From: Rehmannia glutinosa
Taxonomy: Eukaryota > Streptophyta > Magnoliopsida > Lamiales > Orobanchaceae
Reading direction: 5' to 3'
Assembly: GCA_016081115.2 (NCBI GenBank)
Contig: JABTTQ020002610.1
Location: forward strand, 1,302,030-1,366,029
DNA: 64,000 nucleotides
Of the stretch, positions 13,128 through 25,400 are shown piece by piece. The notes under the pieces were generated by a model. The model searched no databases and was not told the DNA's origin. It saw nothing but the letters and a program-made list of their open reading frames with translations. The position numbers and the translations under genes were made by a program. Numbering within the stretch: the first letter of the stretch is position 1; every line of letters starts with the position of its first letter.

Positions 13128-13446
13128 GGGCAATATTCTTTGGAGTGGTGGTGGAGTGAGCACTTTCTTTGGGACGGAGAGTGTGGGGCCGACCTGAGAC
13201 GGAGTGAGAAATTGAGGGTATTCAAAGAGACAAACCCTAGTAAATTATAAAATATATTTTACAACTTAAAAGTAAGTGGGCCTTATCGGGTTTATCCGGC
13301 CGGCCCGATATGAACCCAATTTTTAATGGGCCTTATCGTGCAAACCGATAATGGCTCAAACCCAATAATCTTTGGACCAAACCCTATAATTTTGTTCCGT
13401 GTTCGTGGTCGGTCAATCGTGTCGTGCCTCAAATTGCCACCCCTAG
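13128..13446. mobile_element. End fragment of a hAT-like DNA transposon
   Basis: The segment ends in TTGCCACCCCTAG, the reverse complement of the TAGGGGTGGCAA type of terminal inverted repeat seen in many plant hAT elements. The inner part has GGGCC-rich subterminal sequence (about 13265-13340), also typical. No transposase is visible. The other terminus would lie before element A, outside the window, so the 8-bp target duplication cannot be tested. The first 130 bp after element A are unassigned. Confidence 0.55.
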
Positions 13447-14759
13447 TTGTGTCTCCAACAGTTGACTCTTGTTCAATTGGCCAACCTCGTCGCCTAACTT
13501 CTCTTTTTCGGTGGTGATTCTTGAACCACCTAAAACTTCCTTAGATCGCTTCTTCCCGAGCTTCAATGATCTCTTTTATTTGGTTGAGTGCCGATTCACC
13601 TGGCTTATCAAGTTCGACTTCTTGAACAGTCATCTTCTATTGGTTGAAACCAAAGGGTCTTTTGGCTCCACATCTTCAGCTTATCAAAGGTAAAGGCCTT
13701 TTCGCACGTCGTCTGCATTTCTTGGACACATCCGCCTTTCTAGGCACAACAACAGTGCACCTCTTCTTCATGACCGAGACGGTACTAGAGGTTCCTTCTC
13801 ATCGTTCTTGGGGCGGGGATGGTTGCAGGATGGCTGCATAGGTAGGTGATTTCTCTCAAACTAGCTGCAGGGGCGAGTGCTTTCTTAGTCGCAACAAGTT
13901 TTTTTTTCTTGGATTTTTGGATTGAGTTTTTCGGAGAAGGAGGCGGCGGTTGTCGGTGTCCTCGGGAAAAGATAAGCCGACTCAACTTCACCGGTGTCGG
14001 CCCTTTCGATGATGAGCTTACCTCCGAGTTCCGAGAGGATAGCTTAAAACATCCTTTTGTTGACATGGAATGGCTTCTCATGCCTTAGTGGAATCCCTTT
14101 CACCTCCATCATATGGCCAATGAACAAGCCATATCGGCGAACTCAAGAACACACCATCATCCTTAGTAGTCTTGTTCATGACGTTTTGGCGGTCTCGCTA
14201 AAGATGAACTCAGTCAATTCACCTTCTTCTCCTTCAAGATCACAACCATCACCGTCTACTTCATCCGAGGCGGTGATTGATTGAAGCCGCTAAATTTCAT
14301 GCCCACGCATTTGGACACAATGTCCATCAGATTATGGTAATCATCCTTGATCAATGACTTCTTGGCTGTGTAAACAACCTTAGCAGCAGACTCTGGCTTG
14401 GCAATCTCCTTCTATACCACAGCTAGGTTTACATCTTTCTCGATTATCTCCTTCATCCCTTCCGAAAGGCGGATGACGATGCTCAACTAAATTCGTGAGC
14501 GATTATCTTGATGTCTTTCTTTGTGGACCTAATCTCCCGTCGTGAACCTCGGTGTTCGCGTAGAACATAACGACTTCCTCTTAGTATGTGCGAGAGTGTT
14601 CCATAGTGAGAAATCCCTTCGATTCGATTTCTCCAACTTTGTAGCAATCCTCCGGACCATGGCCTTGTCCACTTCTTGTTTCACCATACCTTCAAAATCT
14701 ATAGTCGAGCTAGAATGGATTTTCTTGCATATCTTGACAAAATCAAAGTTAATGACCAT
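13447..14759 (-). pseudogene. Element B 3' ORF, N-terminal part
   Basis: The start ATG at 14759 is aligned with the starts in F (35955) and G (56609). The first residues (MVINFDFVK) replace the MAPKFDFVK of F. The N-terminal domain spans about 14759-14090 and the Lys/Pro-rich part about 13990-13690. The 3' two thirds (acidic patch, coiled coil, basic tail) are missing, because the hAT-like segment abuts at 13446. Several frame changes are present. Confidence 0.75.
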
Positions 14760-15312
14760 TTTCTTGAAAGATAACCGGTGAAAAACTCGTAGAATGATTA
14801 CTTGGAGAACTAGGGTTTTTGATTTTTTGCGAGAGGGAAACTTAAACTTGTTTTTTGGAGAAGAGAGTGTTGAGGAGAGAGAAAAACCAAGTTCGTTTTT
14901 ATGGGACATGAGAAGACGATTTTTGGAATTTGAAAAGCTTGATCAAGATCAAAAGTAAAGTTAAACATTTGAAATCGCATTATTTTCCGCATTAAATGCA
15001 ACAACATTTATATCCAATATTAGGATAAATGGGTGCAACTTTTATTCGACACAATAATTACGCCCGATGTAACGCCAAAAACATTATTGCTAGCGTAAAA
15101 ATGACGCGTTTTGTCACTTAGCTCATAAATGACTCAATTGTCTTCCAAAAGTGACTTAATTCTACTTCTCTCTTCACATAATGATCACTGTTGTCACTAA
15201 CTCGTCTGGTGATTTAACATCTGGGTACATTTCACTTGGTAAAATAAAACTTTGCTTGTTTTTCATTTCTCTGTTCTTTGACTCTTTGATTGAGTCTTCC
15301 GACACTTCTAAC
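14760..15312 (-). promoter_or_regulatory. Element B pol-to-3' ORF linker
   Basis: Noncoding. A TATA-like CATAAAAACG (minus strand, about 14894-14904) stands about 140 bp before the 3' ORF start, the same spacing as the TATATA sites of F and G. Confidence 0.4.
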
Positions 15313-18163
15313 TCACTCAATCAAACCTAGCTTATTCTTAAGCTCTTCAAATCTTGATTCACATAAAGGCTTGGTGAATATGTTAGCTAACCGCTTATTA
15401 GTTGATATGTATTCCAAAGTGATATCTTTCTTTTCAACGTTATCTCTTATAAAGTAATATCTCGATATCAATGTATTTCGTTCTTGAATGCACATCTTTG
15501 GATTATGAGTAATTGCAATAGAACTTGTATTATCACACATAATTGGAATTTTTTTTTCTATTTCATAGTCTCTCGGATGTTGTCTCATCCATAACACTTG
15601 GGCATAACAAAATTTGCCCCATGACTATGTACTATGCTTCAATTGATTGTGGCCTATTGAATTTTGTTTCTTGCTAAACCAAGAAACCAATTTATTTCAA
15701 GAATTTGGCAAGTACCGAAGTATTTTTCCTATCCACTCTACAACCAAAAGTATAGTCCGAGTCCGAGTAGCCTAAACTTGAATCATCCATCATTTGGATA
15801 CCATAAGCCAACTTCTTGGCATCCCTTCGAATACCTTAGGACTCTCTTGGCGGCGCCAGGCATGTGACTTTCCATTGGTGCAAATTGAAATCTAACACAT
15901 ACACCTACAACAAAGGCGATGTCTAACCTACTTGCTTTGTGAGATAGGGCAATCATCCAATGAGACCTCTATATCTAGTTTGATCAACATCTTTACCATC
16001 CGCATCCATATCCATCTTAATTGAAGTGTTCATGGGAATCTTCACTAATGACTTCTCTTCCATTCCAAATTTCTTCATTGAATCTCTGGTATATTTGGCT
16101 TGACTTATGAAGGTTCCATCTTTCATTTGCTTGAATTGAAGTCGTAGAAAGAAAGTTAGTTCTCCCATCACTCATTTCAAACTTCCCTTGCATGAGGTTT
16201 GGACACTTGTCACACAACTCTTTATTTGTGGATCCAAAGATGATATCATCCAAATAAAATTTGAACAAGCGGTATACTCTCCCCATCTTAGATTCTCAAG
16301 AGTGTTCTATTGACATTTCCTTTGGTGAATCCATTGTCAATTAAGAATTGTGACAATGTGTTATAACATACTCTTGGTGTTTATTTCAATCCATACAGTG
16401 CTTTCTTGAGCTTGTAGATTTTGTCTCCAATGGTTCATCTCAAAACCTGGATGTTGTTCAACATTGACTTCTTCTTCTAAAAGTCCATTTAGGAATGCAC
16501 TCTTCACATCCATTGGATACATAAAGTGAAGTTCTTGTGTGCAAACATACACAAGAAACATTCTTATTCCTTCCAACCTAGCAACATGAGCAAAGGTTTC
16601 ATCAAATCTATTCCTTCCTCTTGCAATACCTTTTGGCTACCAATCTTGCTTTGTTTCCTACTACAAATGCTTCCTCATTCATCTTGTTCCTGAATACCCA
16701 CTATGTACCAATAACATTTTGGTAGGTAGGCCTTTGAACTAATTTCCACACTTTGTTCATTTCAAACTTATTCAACTCTTTTTGCATAGCCTGAATCTAA
16801 TGTGTGTCATCCAATGCTTGTGACACATTTTTAGGCTCTATCTGGGAAATGAAACAAGAAACATGGCTTCATGTTGAGATTTAGGTCAGTCCTTAATCTA
16901 TCTCTAACATCTCTAATGATCAACTCGGTGGATGGTCTCTCGGCTATCTCATATCTAGTTAGAGTAAATTTGCTGGATTGGTCATTTTGCACCAACGTTG
17001 TCTTAAACAACTTCATCATCATTCAGTGCGCAGACCTTCCAAATTGCCATGAGATTCAAGCTATCTCATCTTCTTCACGATTGAGTGCTTTTACACCGCA
17101 TCAACGTAAGACTTTTTCGCATAGTTGGCGATTCAACTTATCGCCTAACTCTTTAATGTCGTCTCCACTCACATTAGGTTTATCTAAAACCACATGGATA
17201 GACTCTTCTCGTGACCATAGTCCTCTTGTTTAGCACTCTATAGGCTTTACTCGCGGTGAGCATCCCAAAAAGATACCTTCATCGACTTTAGCATCAAAAG
17301 CCTTTAAATTATCTTTGTCATTGTTATGGATGAATCATTTACATCCAAATATCTGAAATATCCAACATTTGGCTTTCTCCCTGTCCAAACCTCATAGGGA
17401 GTCTTGGTCAATTGCATGTTAACCAAGCATCTATTTTGAGTATAGCATGTTGTATTGATGGCTACAACCCAAAATCTCTTAAGCAATCCATTTGCATCTA
17501 ACATTGTCCTTGCAGCTTCCTTGAGAGTTCTTAATTTCTTTCTTTCGGCCTCTCTTGCATTATGTTGTGGAGTTCTTGCAGTTGATAACTCATGAGAAAT
17601 ACCATTCTCAACACCATATTGAGTTATAATCCCATTGACGAACTCGGTTCCCCTATCGATCTTATCTTAATGATGGTTTGACTCTTCTCATTTTGAACTC
17701 TTCTCATCATCTCGAGTCATTTCTTTCGCAAAGTATTTTCTTCTTTTTACACATGATAATGGTCCATGTATATATCTTGAGTAATAATCTAATACCACTA
17801 AGGTGTATTTCTTTCCATCGTCATCGACTAGTTCAATAGGACCAAGTAAGTCCATGTGAAACAAATGTAATATCCTTGTTGAAGAAGAATTTGGCTTGTC
17901 CTTGAATGATGACTTGATTTGGTTTCCCATCTGGCATGCATCAAAGATACTTTCTTTCTTATACACTGAGTCAGACAATCCTTCTACAAGATGACTCCTT
18001 GCAAGATTGTTAATTGTCTTGAAGTTCAAGTGGCTTAGCTTGTTGTGCCACAGCCAACTTGATTTAGTTGTACTCTTTGCTAGCAGACATGTGCTTGGTG
18101 CAGCAATTGACCAATCTACTACACATGTTCTTATGCCTTGTTCCTTATACACAATTTCATTTG
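15313..18163 (-). pseudogene. Element B pol remnant
   Basis: Reading leftward: pre-integrase HHCC region (about 18065-17930, with LWHNKLSHLNFKTINNL and DACQMG kept), integrase core (about 17900-17560, HMDLLGP and VVLDYYSRY), integrase C-terminal part (about 17500-17250), RT (about 16700-15950), RNase H (to 15313, ending LGLIE). The RT active site reads YLDD (16245-16256) where A, E, F and G have YVDD. The 5' part is cut off by element C inside the protease/pre-integrase stretch. Multiple frameshifts are present. Confidence 0.9.
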
Positions 18164-19697
18164 TGTTAGGAAATTTATTTGTTAAATTTTGATGATACCA
18201 TGTAAAACTTAGACTAGGAAGTTGGCACCCCATTTCCCCTTGTATTTTTGTATTGTAATAGATAGGACTAGAAGAGCTGAGTGAAGTCGGCTAAGTCAAG
18301 AATACAACAAGTCAATGTAGGTGAAAAGAAGACTGTTGTGTGTCGGTGAGTATGGCCTAGAAGGAAATCAAGGACTCGTCTGAAAGAGAATCAAGCGAGG
18401 GACAGTGTGTGAAGTGTTAGTTAAGTCAACTCAAGGAGCCAAGTCTAACAGTTGAAGTGATAGTTGAGTCAATCTTATGATTGGGGCGGACTCAAGTCAC
18501 CTGGGGGAGAGGCAAGAGTAAAGTGAAGACGATCGGCATTGATCCAGGAAGGAAGTCAAGGATATTACTCGACATGAATACGCCTAAGCCGCCAGGTCTT
18601 AAAGTGTTTGCCCGTAAATATGCAAAAGGAATAGGCCAATGGGAAGCACTACAACTTGTGTTTAACTGCAAGGCCGCAATGCCATTTAATATGAGGAAGG
18701 GTTAACATCACAAGTGTTGTAGACCAAGAAAGACAAGCCAACGAACAAGAAGTGTGATTTGAAATGGCCTATCTCTTGAAAGCTAAAATTTCAAATGTGC
18801 ACTATAAAAGGTCGAGGAAGCATTTGAGAAAAGGTTACCTTGGTTTGTAACCTAGCACGAACAAATAACATTCAAGAAATTAACTCGAAACATTCTCAAA
18901 GCATATCAAGATATTTCTCAATCCTAAAACTCAAAGAAACTCGATCCAACACAAGCTTTGAAGGAGAGACAACTTCAACCCGTTGAAGAGGAAACATTTG
19001 AAGAACAAAAGGGTCTACTTTCCAAGTTGAAGGATTGTAGAAAGGTTCAAGGTCGAACCAAGTTTCAAGTTTGTTGAAGGGCTTCGTGATCAAATCCAAG
19101 GACTTGAAAGTGAGTTGAAGTAGCAAGGCAATCGCCTCTTGAAGAAGCCGAGTCATGCATGAGAAGCCAACTGTGTGATCAAGCGTGTCTCTAGATCGTT
19201 TCACCGCTTTTGTAACCTCGATCCGTTACTTAGTGGATTCCTTCGGGAGTTGGAGAAGAGTGGATTAGAAAAATTACCCCATCTTCGAACCACAATAAAA
19301 ATTACTTGTGTCAATTTACTTTCAAAGACTAACATTATCGCATTTACTTTATATATGTTATTAGTTAAATCGCTATTCAAATGATAATTCAAATGTGCTA
19401 AAACAAGTGTTAAAAACAAGCTTAAATTTATAACAAAGGGTGTTAAGTCTTCCACATCGTTAAAGACCAAATCAACTAAAGTTAAGTATTAGCTTAAGCG
19501 CCCAAGTTATACTATCAACAAGACTATAAAGTCTGTTGAGTGGGTAATCGAAGTGAATATAACCAACTTAGACAATCCACCAAAGACACAATCGATTTGA
19601 GTCAACTCGTTGAAAAATCTTAAAAGACTAAAATCAAAAAGTTGGTAAGGTTTATTAACCCCCTTTAAACCTTACACCACACCCATTGGGACTTACA
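18164..19697 (+). repeat. Element C 5' LTR
   Basis: 1534 bp, TGTTAGGAAAT to GGGACTTACA. TATA box at 18803-18809 in the family block. It has its own substitutions relative to A and E, so it belongs to a separate insertion. Confidence 0.92.
18803..18809 (+). promoter_or_regulatory. LTR TATA box of C
   Basis: TATAAAA in the shared ACTATAAAAGG block; the likely core promoter. Confidence 0.6.
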
Positions 19698-19699
19698 AG

Positions 19700-19711
19700 T
19701 GGTATCGAGTG
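19700..19711 (+). other. Primer binding site of C, mutated
   Basis: TGGTATCGAGTG in place of the canonical TGGTATCAGAGC, at the correct distance from the LTR end. Confidence 0.8.
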
Positions 19712-19823
19712 GTTGGTTTGTTGAGTCTTCCGCACCAGTTCTTGAACTAGATCTCAATCTTTTGCAAAGATTTTAACACTTGTGTTTTTCAAAGTATTTC
19801 CTTTTTAAAGTGAAGTTATTATC

Positions 19824-20503
19824 ATGGAAACAAATCTAACTCGTATTCCAATGTTAATCGTGGAAGAGTTTGATGACTAGAAAATTTGTATGCGAGCTCA
19901 TCTATCCGCTTTACACGATGAAATATGGTTTGTGATAGAGGATAGGCCATTGGAAACATACAAAGTCAACATGATAAAGAAGAGCAGTGAAGGAAATGTT
20001 GTCAAGCTAGACCAACCATGGTTGAAAAACCACGGACTGAATGGACAAAGGAAGATCCAAAGAGATATAACCTGGACAATGTGGCCAAGGATATACTCTA
20101 CAAGACGTTGGACAAAACCATGTTCAACAAAGTCAAATCTTGCAAATCAGCCAAAGAAATTTGGGATAAGCTGAACCTGATTTGTGAAGGATCAGAACAA
20201 ATTAAGGAAAATCATTTAACTGTTGCTGTTCAAAAATTTGAAAATTTTAAAATGCTTGCAGTGAGAATCTGGATAAGTTGGATGCCAGATTCACAGAGAT
20301 AACAAATGAGCTTTCAGCTCTTGGGAAAGAATACACTCAGAAGGAGATGTGCATGAAGATATTGAAGGCCCTCCCAGCTGAATGGGAAATGAAGGTCATG
20401 ACCCTGAGATACTCTATGGACCTCTCAAAAACATCTAATCATGAGCTTTTCTCATACCTCAAAGCCTATGAGTTTGAGATAAGAAGGAAAAAGCAAGAGG
20501 AAA
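19824..20503 (+). pseudogene. Element C gag, N-terminal fragment
   Basis: Starts METNLTRIPM at 19824. A TAG stop occurs soon after, where the others have a Trp codon (EEFDDWKI). A long clean stretch follows a frame change: WTKEDPKRYNLDNVAKDILY, KEIWDKL.LICEGSEQIKEN and EMKVMTLRYSMDLSKTSNHE. This is the gag capsid-like region of plant copia elements (UBN2/DUF4219 type, from the residue pattern). It stops in KKQEE at the left end of element G. Confidence 0.88.
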
Positions 20504-20844
20504 TGTAGGTCCCAAGGGGTGTGAAGTAAGGTTTAGAAGGGGGGGAGGGTTGAATAAACGTTAACAAATTTTCAATTTTAGTGCTTTTAAAATTATTCAA
20601 CAGAGTTGACTCAGACATATGTGTCATTGATGGATAGCTAAGTTGACTTTTCGATTAAGTTACTCACCAACGCACTTCGATAGAGTGTTGATAGTATAAC
20701 TCGGTTGCTCAAGCCAAATACTTAACTTGGCTGATTGTTTTTTAAACAAATGGGAGACTTAACACCCTTTGTTTTGTTGTAAGCTTGTTTGTAACACTTG
20801 ATTTTCAACACTTGGTTATTTATCCGTTGGATAGCAAATATAAT
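20504..20844 (-). repeat. Element G 3' LTR, first piece
   Basis: Begins TGTAGGTCCCAAGG, the reverse complement of the family LTR end. It matches 62768-63108 up to GTTGGATAGCAAATATAAT and is then cut by the TG of element E. Confidence 0.9.
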
Positions 20845-22332
20845 TGTTAGAAAATTTATATTGTAGATTTCGATGATACCATGTAAAAATTAAACTTGGA
20901 AGTTGTCACCCCATTTTCCTTGTAATTTGTATAGTAGTAGATAAATTTGAGAGAGCCGAGTCAAGTCGCCTATGCCAAGAAATACAAGAAGTCAATCAAG
21001 ACTAAATTGAAGACTCATTGTGTGTGTCACCGAGTATGGCCTGGAAGAAAGTCAAGGACTCGATCAAGGTGTGTCGGTGAGGAACAATCGTGAGAAGATT
21101 CAAGTCAAGTCAACTCAAGGAAGCCAAGTCTCAAGTTGAAGTGACAGGTTAAGTCATCTAAAGTTGAGCCGACTCAAGTCACCTGGGGAGTAAAAGACAG
21201 TAGTCAAGTCAAGATAACTGAGTTAGATCCGCTGATGAAAGTCAAGAATGTTATTCAGAATAGTAACATGCCAGAGTTGTCAGAAGTAAAGTGTTAGTAC
21301 CAGTTATGTGCAAAAGGAATAAACCAATGGGAAACACTGCACCATGTGTCAGATAAGCTGCAATGTTGCAAGACATTTAATACGAGAATATGTCAACATC
21401 AAGGATTGCAGACAAGATAAGGCAACGAACACGAATGACTTTTGAAATTAGCCTATCTCTTCAACGGGCGAAATTCCAAAAATGCACTATAAAAGGCTGG
21501 GGAATTTATTGAGAAGATGTTACCTTGTGAACCTGAACCACGAACAAGCAAACAATATTCAAGCATTTTAACCTGCAATATTCTCTAGAACATTCAAGCA
21601 AATCCTCAAGCTTGAAACTCAAAGGAAATCGATCCAACACAAGCTGTGAAGGAAAGACAACTTCAAACCTATTGAAGAGGAAACTTTTGAAGAATCAAAA
21701 GGGGTGTAATTTCCAAGGAGGATTGTATAAAGGTTCAAAGTCGAACCAATATCAAGTTATTGGAGGGCTTCGTGATCAAATCCAAGAGCTTGAGAAGTGA
21801 GTCAAGTAGCAGCAAGCGGCACTGCCTGTCAAGAAGCGAGTCGCAAGAGAAGCCGGATGTGTGATCAAGGCTGTCTCTAGACTATTCACCACGTTGTAAA
21901 CTGATCTGTTACATAGTGGATTCCTCCAGGAGTTGGAGAAAAGAGGACTAGAAGAATTACCCCATCTTCGAACCTCTATAAAAATATTTGTGTCTTTCAG
22001 CACATTTACTTTCTTGCATACTTACATCACATCTGTTGTTACAATCATATTTGCTATCTAACTGATTAATAACCAAGTGCTAAAAATCTAGTGTTAAAAC
22101 CAAACCAGCCAAGTTAAGTTTAGGTTAAACAACCAAGTTATTATATCAACAACTCTATCGAGTCCGTTGAGTGGCAAACTTATTTGAAAAGTCAATTTAG
22201 CCATTTTGTCCCACAAGGACTCATTTGTTGGAGTCAACTTTGTTGTAATTTTAAAAGGACAAAAATCGAAAAGTTGGTAAGGTTTATTCAACCCCCCCTT
22301 CTAAACCTTACTCACACCCCTTGGGACCTACA
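20845..22332 (+). repeat. Element E 5' LTR
   Basis: 1488 bp, TGTTAGAAAAT to GGGACCTACA, with a TATA box at 21488-21494. Complete. Confidence 0.93.
21488..21494 (+). promoter_or_regulatory. LTR TATA box of E (5' copy)
   Basis: TATAAAA within GCACTATAAAAGG, as in the other LTRs of the family. Confidence 0.65.
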
Positions 22333-22334
22333 AG

Positions 22335-22346
22335 TGGTATCAGAGC
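22335..22346 (+). other. Primer binding site of E
   Basis: Canonical TGGTATCAGAGC, two bases past the LTR. Confidence 0.93.
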
Positions 22347-22460
22347 GGTTGGTTCATTGAGCCTTCCGCACCAAGTTCTTGAACTAGATCTCTATTTTTT
22401 CAAAAAGGTTTTAAACACTTGCATTTTCAAAATTTTTAATTTTTAAGCAAAGTTATTATC

Positions 22461-25400
22461 ATGGAAGCAAATCGACACGCACTCCTATGTTCACATTTGA
22501 AGAATTTGATGATTGGAAAATTTGTATTCAAGCTTATCTATCTGCATTACATGATGTAATGTTGCTAGTGATAGAGGATGGGCCACGCAAATACATAAAG
22601 TGAACACTACCAATAAGAGCAGTGCGGTGAAGGAGAAGAAGTTCTTTGAGGAAAGACTAGCCATGGTTGAAAAACCAAGGATCGAGTGGACTAATGAGGA
22701 CATGAGAAGATACAACTTGGACAATGTGGCCAAGGACATACTCTATAAGATATTGGACAAAACAATGTTCAATAATGTCAAATCTTGCAAATCTACAAAA
22801 GAATTCTAGAATAAACTCGACTTTAATTGGTGAAGGATCAGAACAAATTAAAGAAAATAAATTGTTTATTTTTGTTCAAAAATTGAAAAATTTCAAAATG
22901 CTTGCAGGTGAAACCATGGATCAGCTGATGCCAGATTCACTAAAATCACAAATGAGCTTTCAGCTCTTGGGAAACAATATACACAAAAGGATATGTGTAT
23001 GAAGCTCTTAAGGAGACTCCCAAATGAATGGGAAATGAAGACAATGGCCCAGGAGACATTCAATAGACCTCTCAAGAACATCTAACCATGAGCTATTCTC
23101 GGACTTCAAAGCCTATGAGTTTGAGCCGAGAAGAAAAGAGCAAGAGGAGACAGGTTGTACCCAAGACAAACCGCACTAATAGCCAAAGATGGAAAAGAGA
23201 GTGAACCCAAGGAAGCCATAGACCAGGAGGAAATTGCCCTAATGGTTAAAAGATTCAACAAGTTCTTCAATAAGAACTATAAAAGAAATAAGGGTGAAAC
23301 CTCCAAGAGACATTTAGCTCCTCTAAGTCAAGGGAAGATAGGCCACACAAGAGAGCCGAGCATCAAAGGGTTGAATATAAGAGAGCCGATAACCCGTGTT
23401 GAACTGAGACAACAAGGACATGTTGAAGTTGATTGTTCTTATCCACCAATCAACAAACATAGGAATGGAGAAGAAAGAAAAGTCTTTAGATAGAGAAGAC
23501 AAGAAAAGAAGAAAGCCATGTTGGTCGCCGAGACTCGAGACAACCAAGTTTAAAGAACTAGCGGCCTAAGAGAGTAGTGAAGTTGACTACTCAAGTGACT
23601 ACGAGAAAGAAGCTATGATCCGCCTTATGGCTAAAGAACAAGATCAACAGGACCAAGAAGATGAGGTACACTCCAACTCATGTCATTGATTCAAGTGATA
23701 GTGATTGTGATACACACACTTCATTACCCACTCGATCTTTATGATTCATTAGGCAAAATGATGAAAGATTTTGAACACACAAAATCCTCTCACACAATTC
23801 TAAATGAGGAAATCGGCTTGACTTAAAAGCCAAAACTCATAGTGACTAAAGAGTTGAGTATTCCGAGTCACATAGCTAATGAGAACACTAAGTCAAGGCC
23901 GAGAATGCCAACATAATAGCAAAGTTAGTTGCTATAGAAAAAGAAAAACATCTCAAAAATGTGATTGCCTCATTTACCAAGGCATCCAAATCATTGGATA
24001 ATCTTATCATGAGTCAAAAAGAATGTGGAGATAAGACAGGCATAGGGTTTAACTCCTCGTACGCGGTCAAATTCCAAGAGTGATTTTGGAAAAAGGATCT
24101 TCAAGCAATGAAGCATCTCAAAAATCCAAAACACCAAATGTTAGCACCCACATTCACTCCTAAGCACAATCATAAACAAACTGGCCTTGGATATAAAGGG
24201 AAAGAAAAACAGCCAGTTGAGTATGCTGAGAGGACAACTGAGAAGAGCCAAATTCCTCAGCAAACTCCAAACAGAAAATACTTTGTGAAATGCAAACAGA
24301 GCTACCAAAAGCCCCAGAAGTTTCATCAAAGAAACACATATGATGGGAACGGTAGAAACTATCCAAACTATCTTTGATAGGAATAATGTGAAACATCAAC
24401 AAAGACCTATGGAATACAAGCCTAGATGGCAAAGACCTAAAACTCAAAGAAAGGTCATTCCAAAGGCAAAAGAGCTATTATCAAAGACACATATGCACCT
24501 AAGCACTACACTTAAACATATCACAACTATCCCAAGAAAGCGATTGCCAAAACAAACACACAGGCATAGAGACAAAAGAGAGATGTATGAACCTAAAACC
24601 CCAAGAAATTTGCAAATGTGCACTATGATTATGGCACAAATAGATGACAACCTCTTAGAGTCAAGTCCTTTGGCTATAGGTTGGTTGGATCATCTTATAA
24701 CACTAACCCTTCGGGACCAGGCAAGTATGGGTACCTAAAAGTTGATTTCATTGATTGCGGGTTCAAGGAACAACGAAAGTGCCAAGGAACCAGGTACATG
24801 GATAGTGGTTGTTCCGGACATATGACAGAAACAAGAAAAACCTATCAAGATTTAAGGATATTAAAGGTGCAAAAGTCATATTTGGAGGAAATGAAACTCG
24901 GGGAAATCAAGGGCACATGATCTATCAATAAGAATGGATTGGAAATCACGGATGTTGCTTATCTTTGAAGGCCTCAACTTCAACTTGTTAAGCATCGGCC
25001 AACTCGTGACAAGGGCTACAATGTTAGATTCAATGTGGGAGTGTGCGATCAAAGATGTTGAATCAAATGAAATAGTGTTGCAAGGATCAAGACATAAGAA
25101 TATGTATGTAGTAGATCGGTCTACTAGTACACCAAGCACATTTCGCTAGCAAATAGCACAACCAAATCAAGTGGTTGTGGCACAAGAAGCCGAGTCATCT
25201 AAATTTTAAGACAATCAACAATCTTGCAAGGAGTCATCTTGTAGAAGGATTGCCGGACTCGAGTGTACAAGAAAGAAAGTGTATGTGATGCATGCCAAAT
25301 GGGAAAGCAAATAAAATCCTCATTCAAGGATAAGCCTAGTCCTTCTTCAACAGGATATTACATCATTTGCATAATCGATCTATTTGGTCTAGTTGAACCG

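Larger units (their letters stand above)
13447..18163 (-). mobile_element. Element B: truncated Sirevirus-like element
   Basis: On the minus strand, from right to left: pol (interrupted at 18163 by element C), linker, and the N-terminal third of the 3' ORF, cut at 13447 by the hAT end. Its gag and 5' LTR would lie beyond C and all it contains, to the right of this window. It is the outermost and so oldest layer visible here. Confidence 0.85.
18164..20503 (+). mobile_element. Element C: 5' LTR and gag start
   Basis: Inserted into the pol of B; the five bases before it are ATTTG (18159-18163). It comprises a complete 5' LTR, PBS and the first 680 bp of gag, and is then interrupted at 20504 by element G. 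The rest of C should reappear beyond the right end of G, outside the window, followed in turn by ATTTG and the rest of B. Confidence 0.88.

Noticed and set aside
13326..13841. Short plus-strand open runs after element A
   Set aside because: They cross the hAT end and the antisense strand of the B 3' ORF, with no sign of a gene.
20504..20844. A separate solo LTR (first taken as its own element)
   Set aside because: It matches the start of the G 5' LTR, and the remainder lies at 51131-51679 on the other side of E, so it is part of G.
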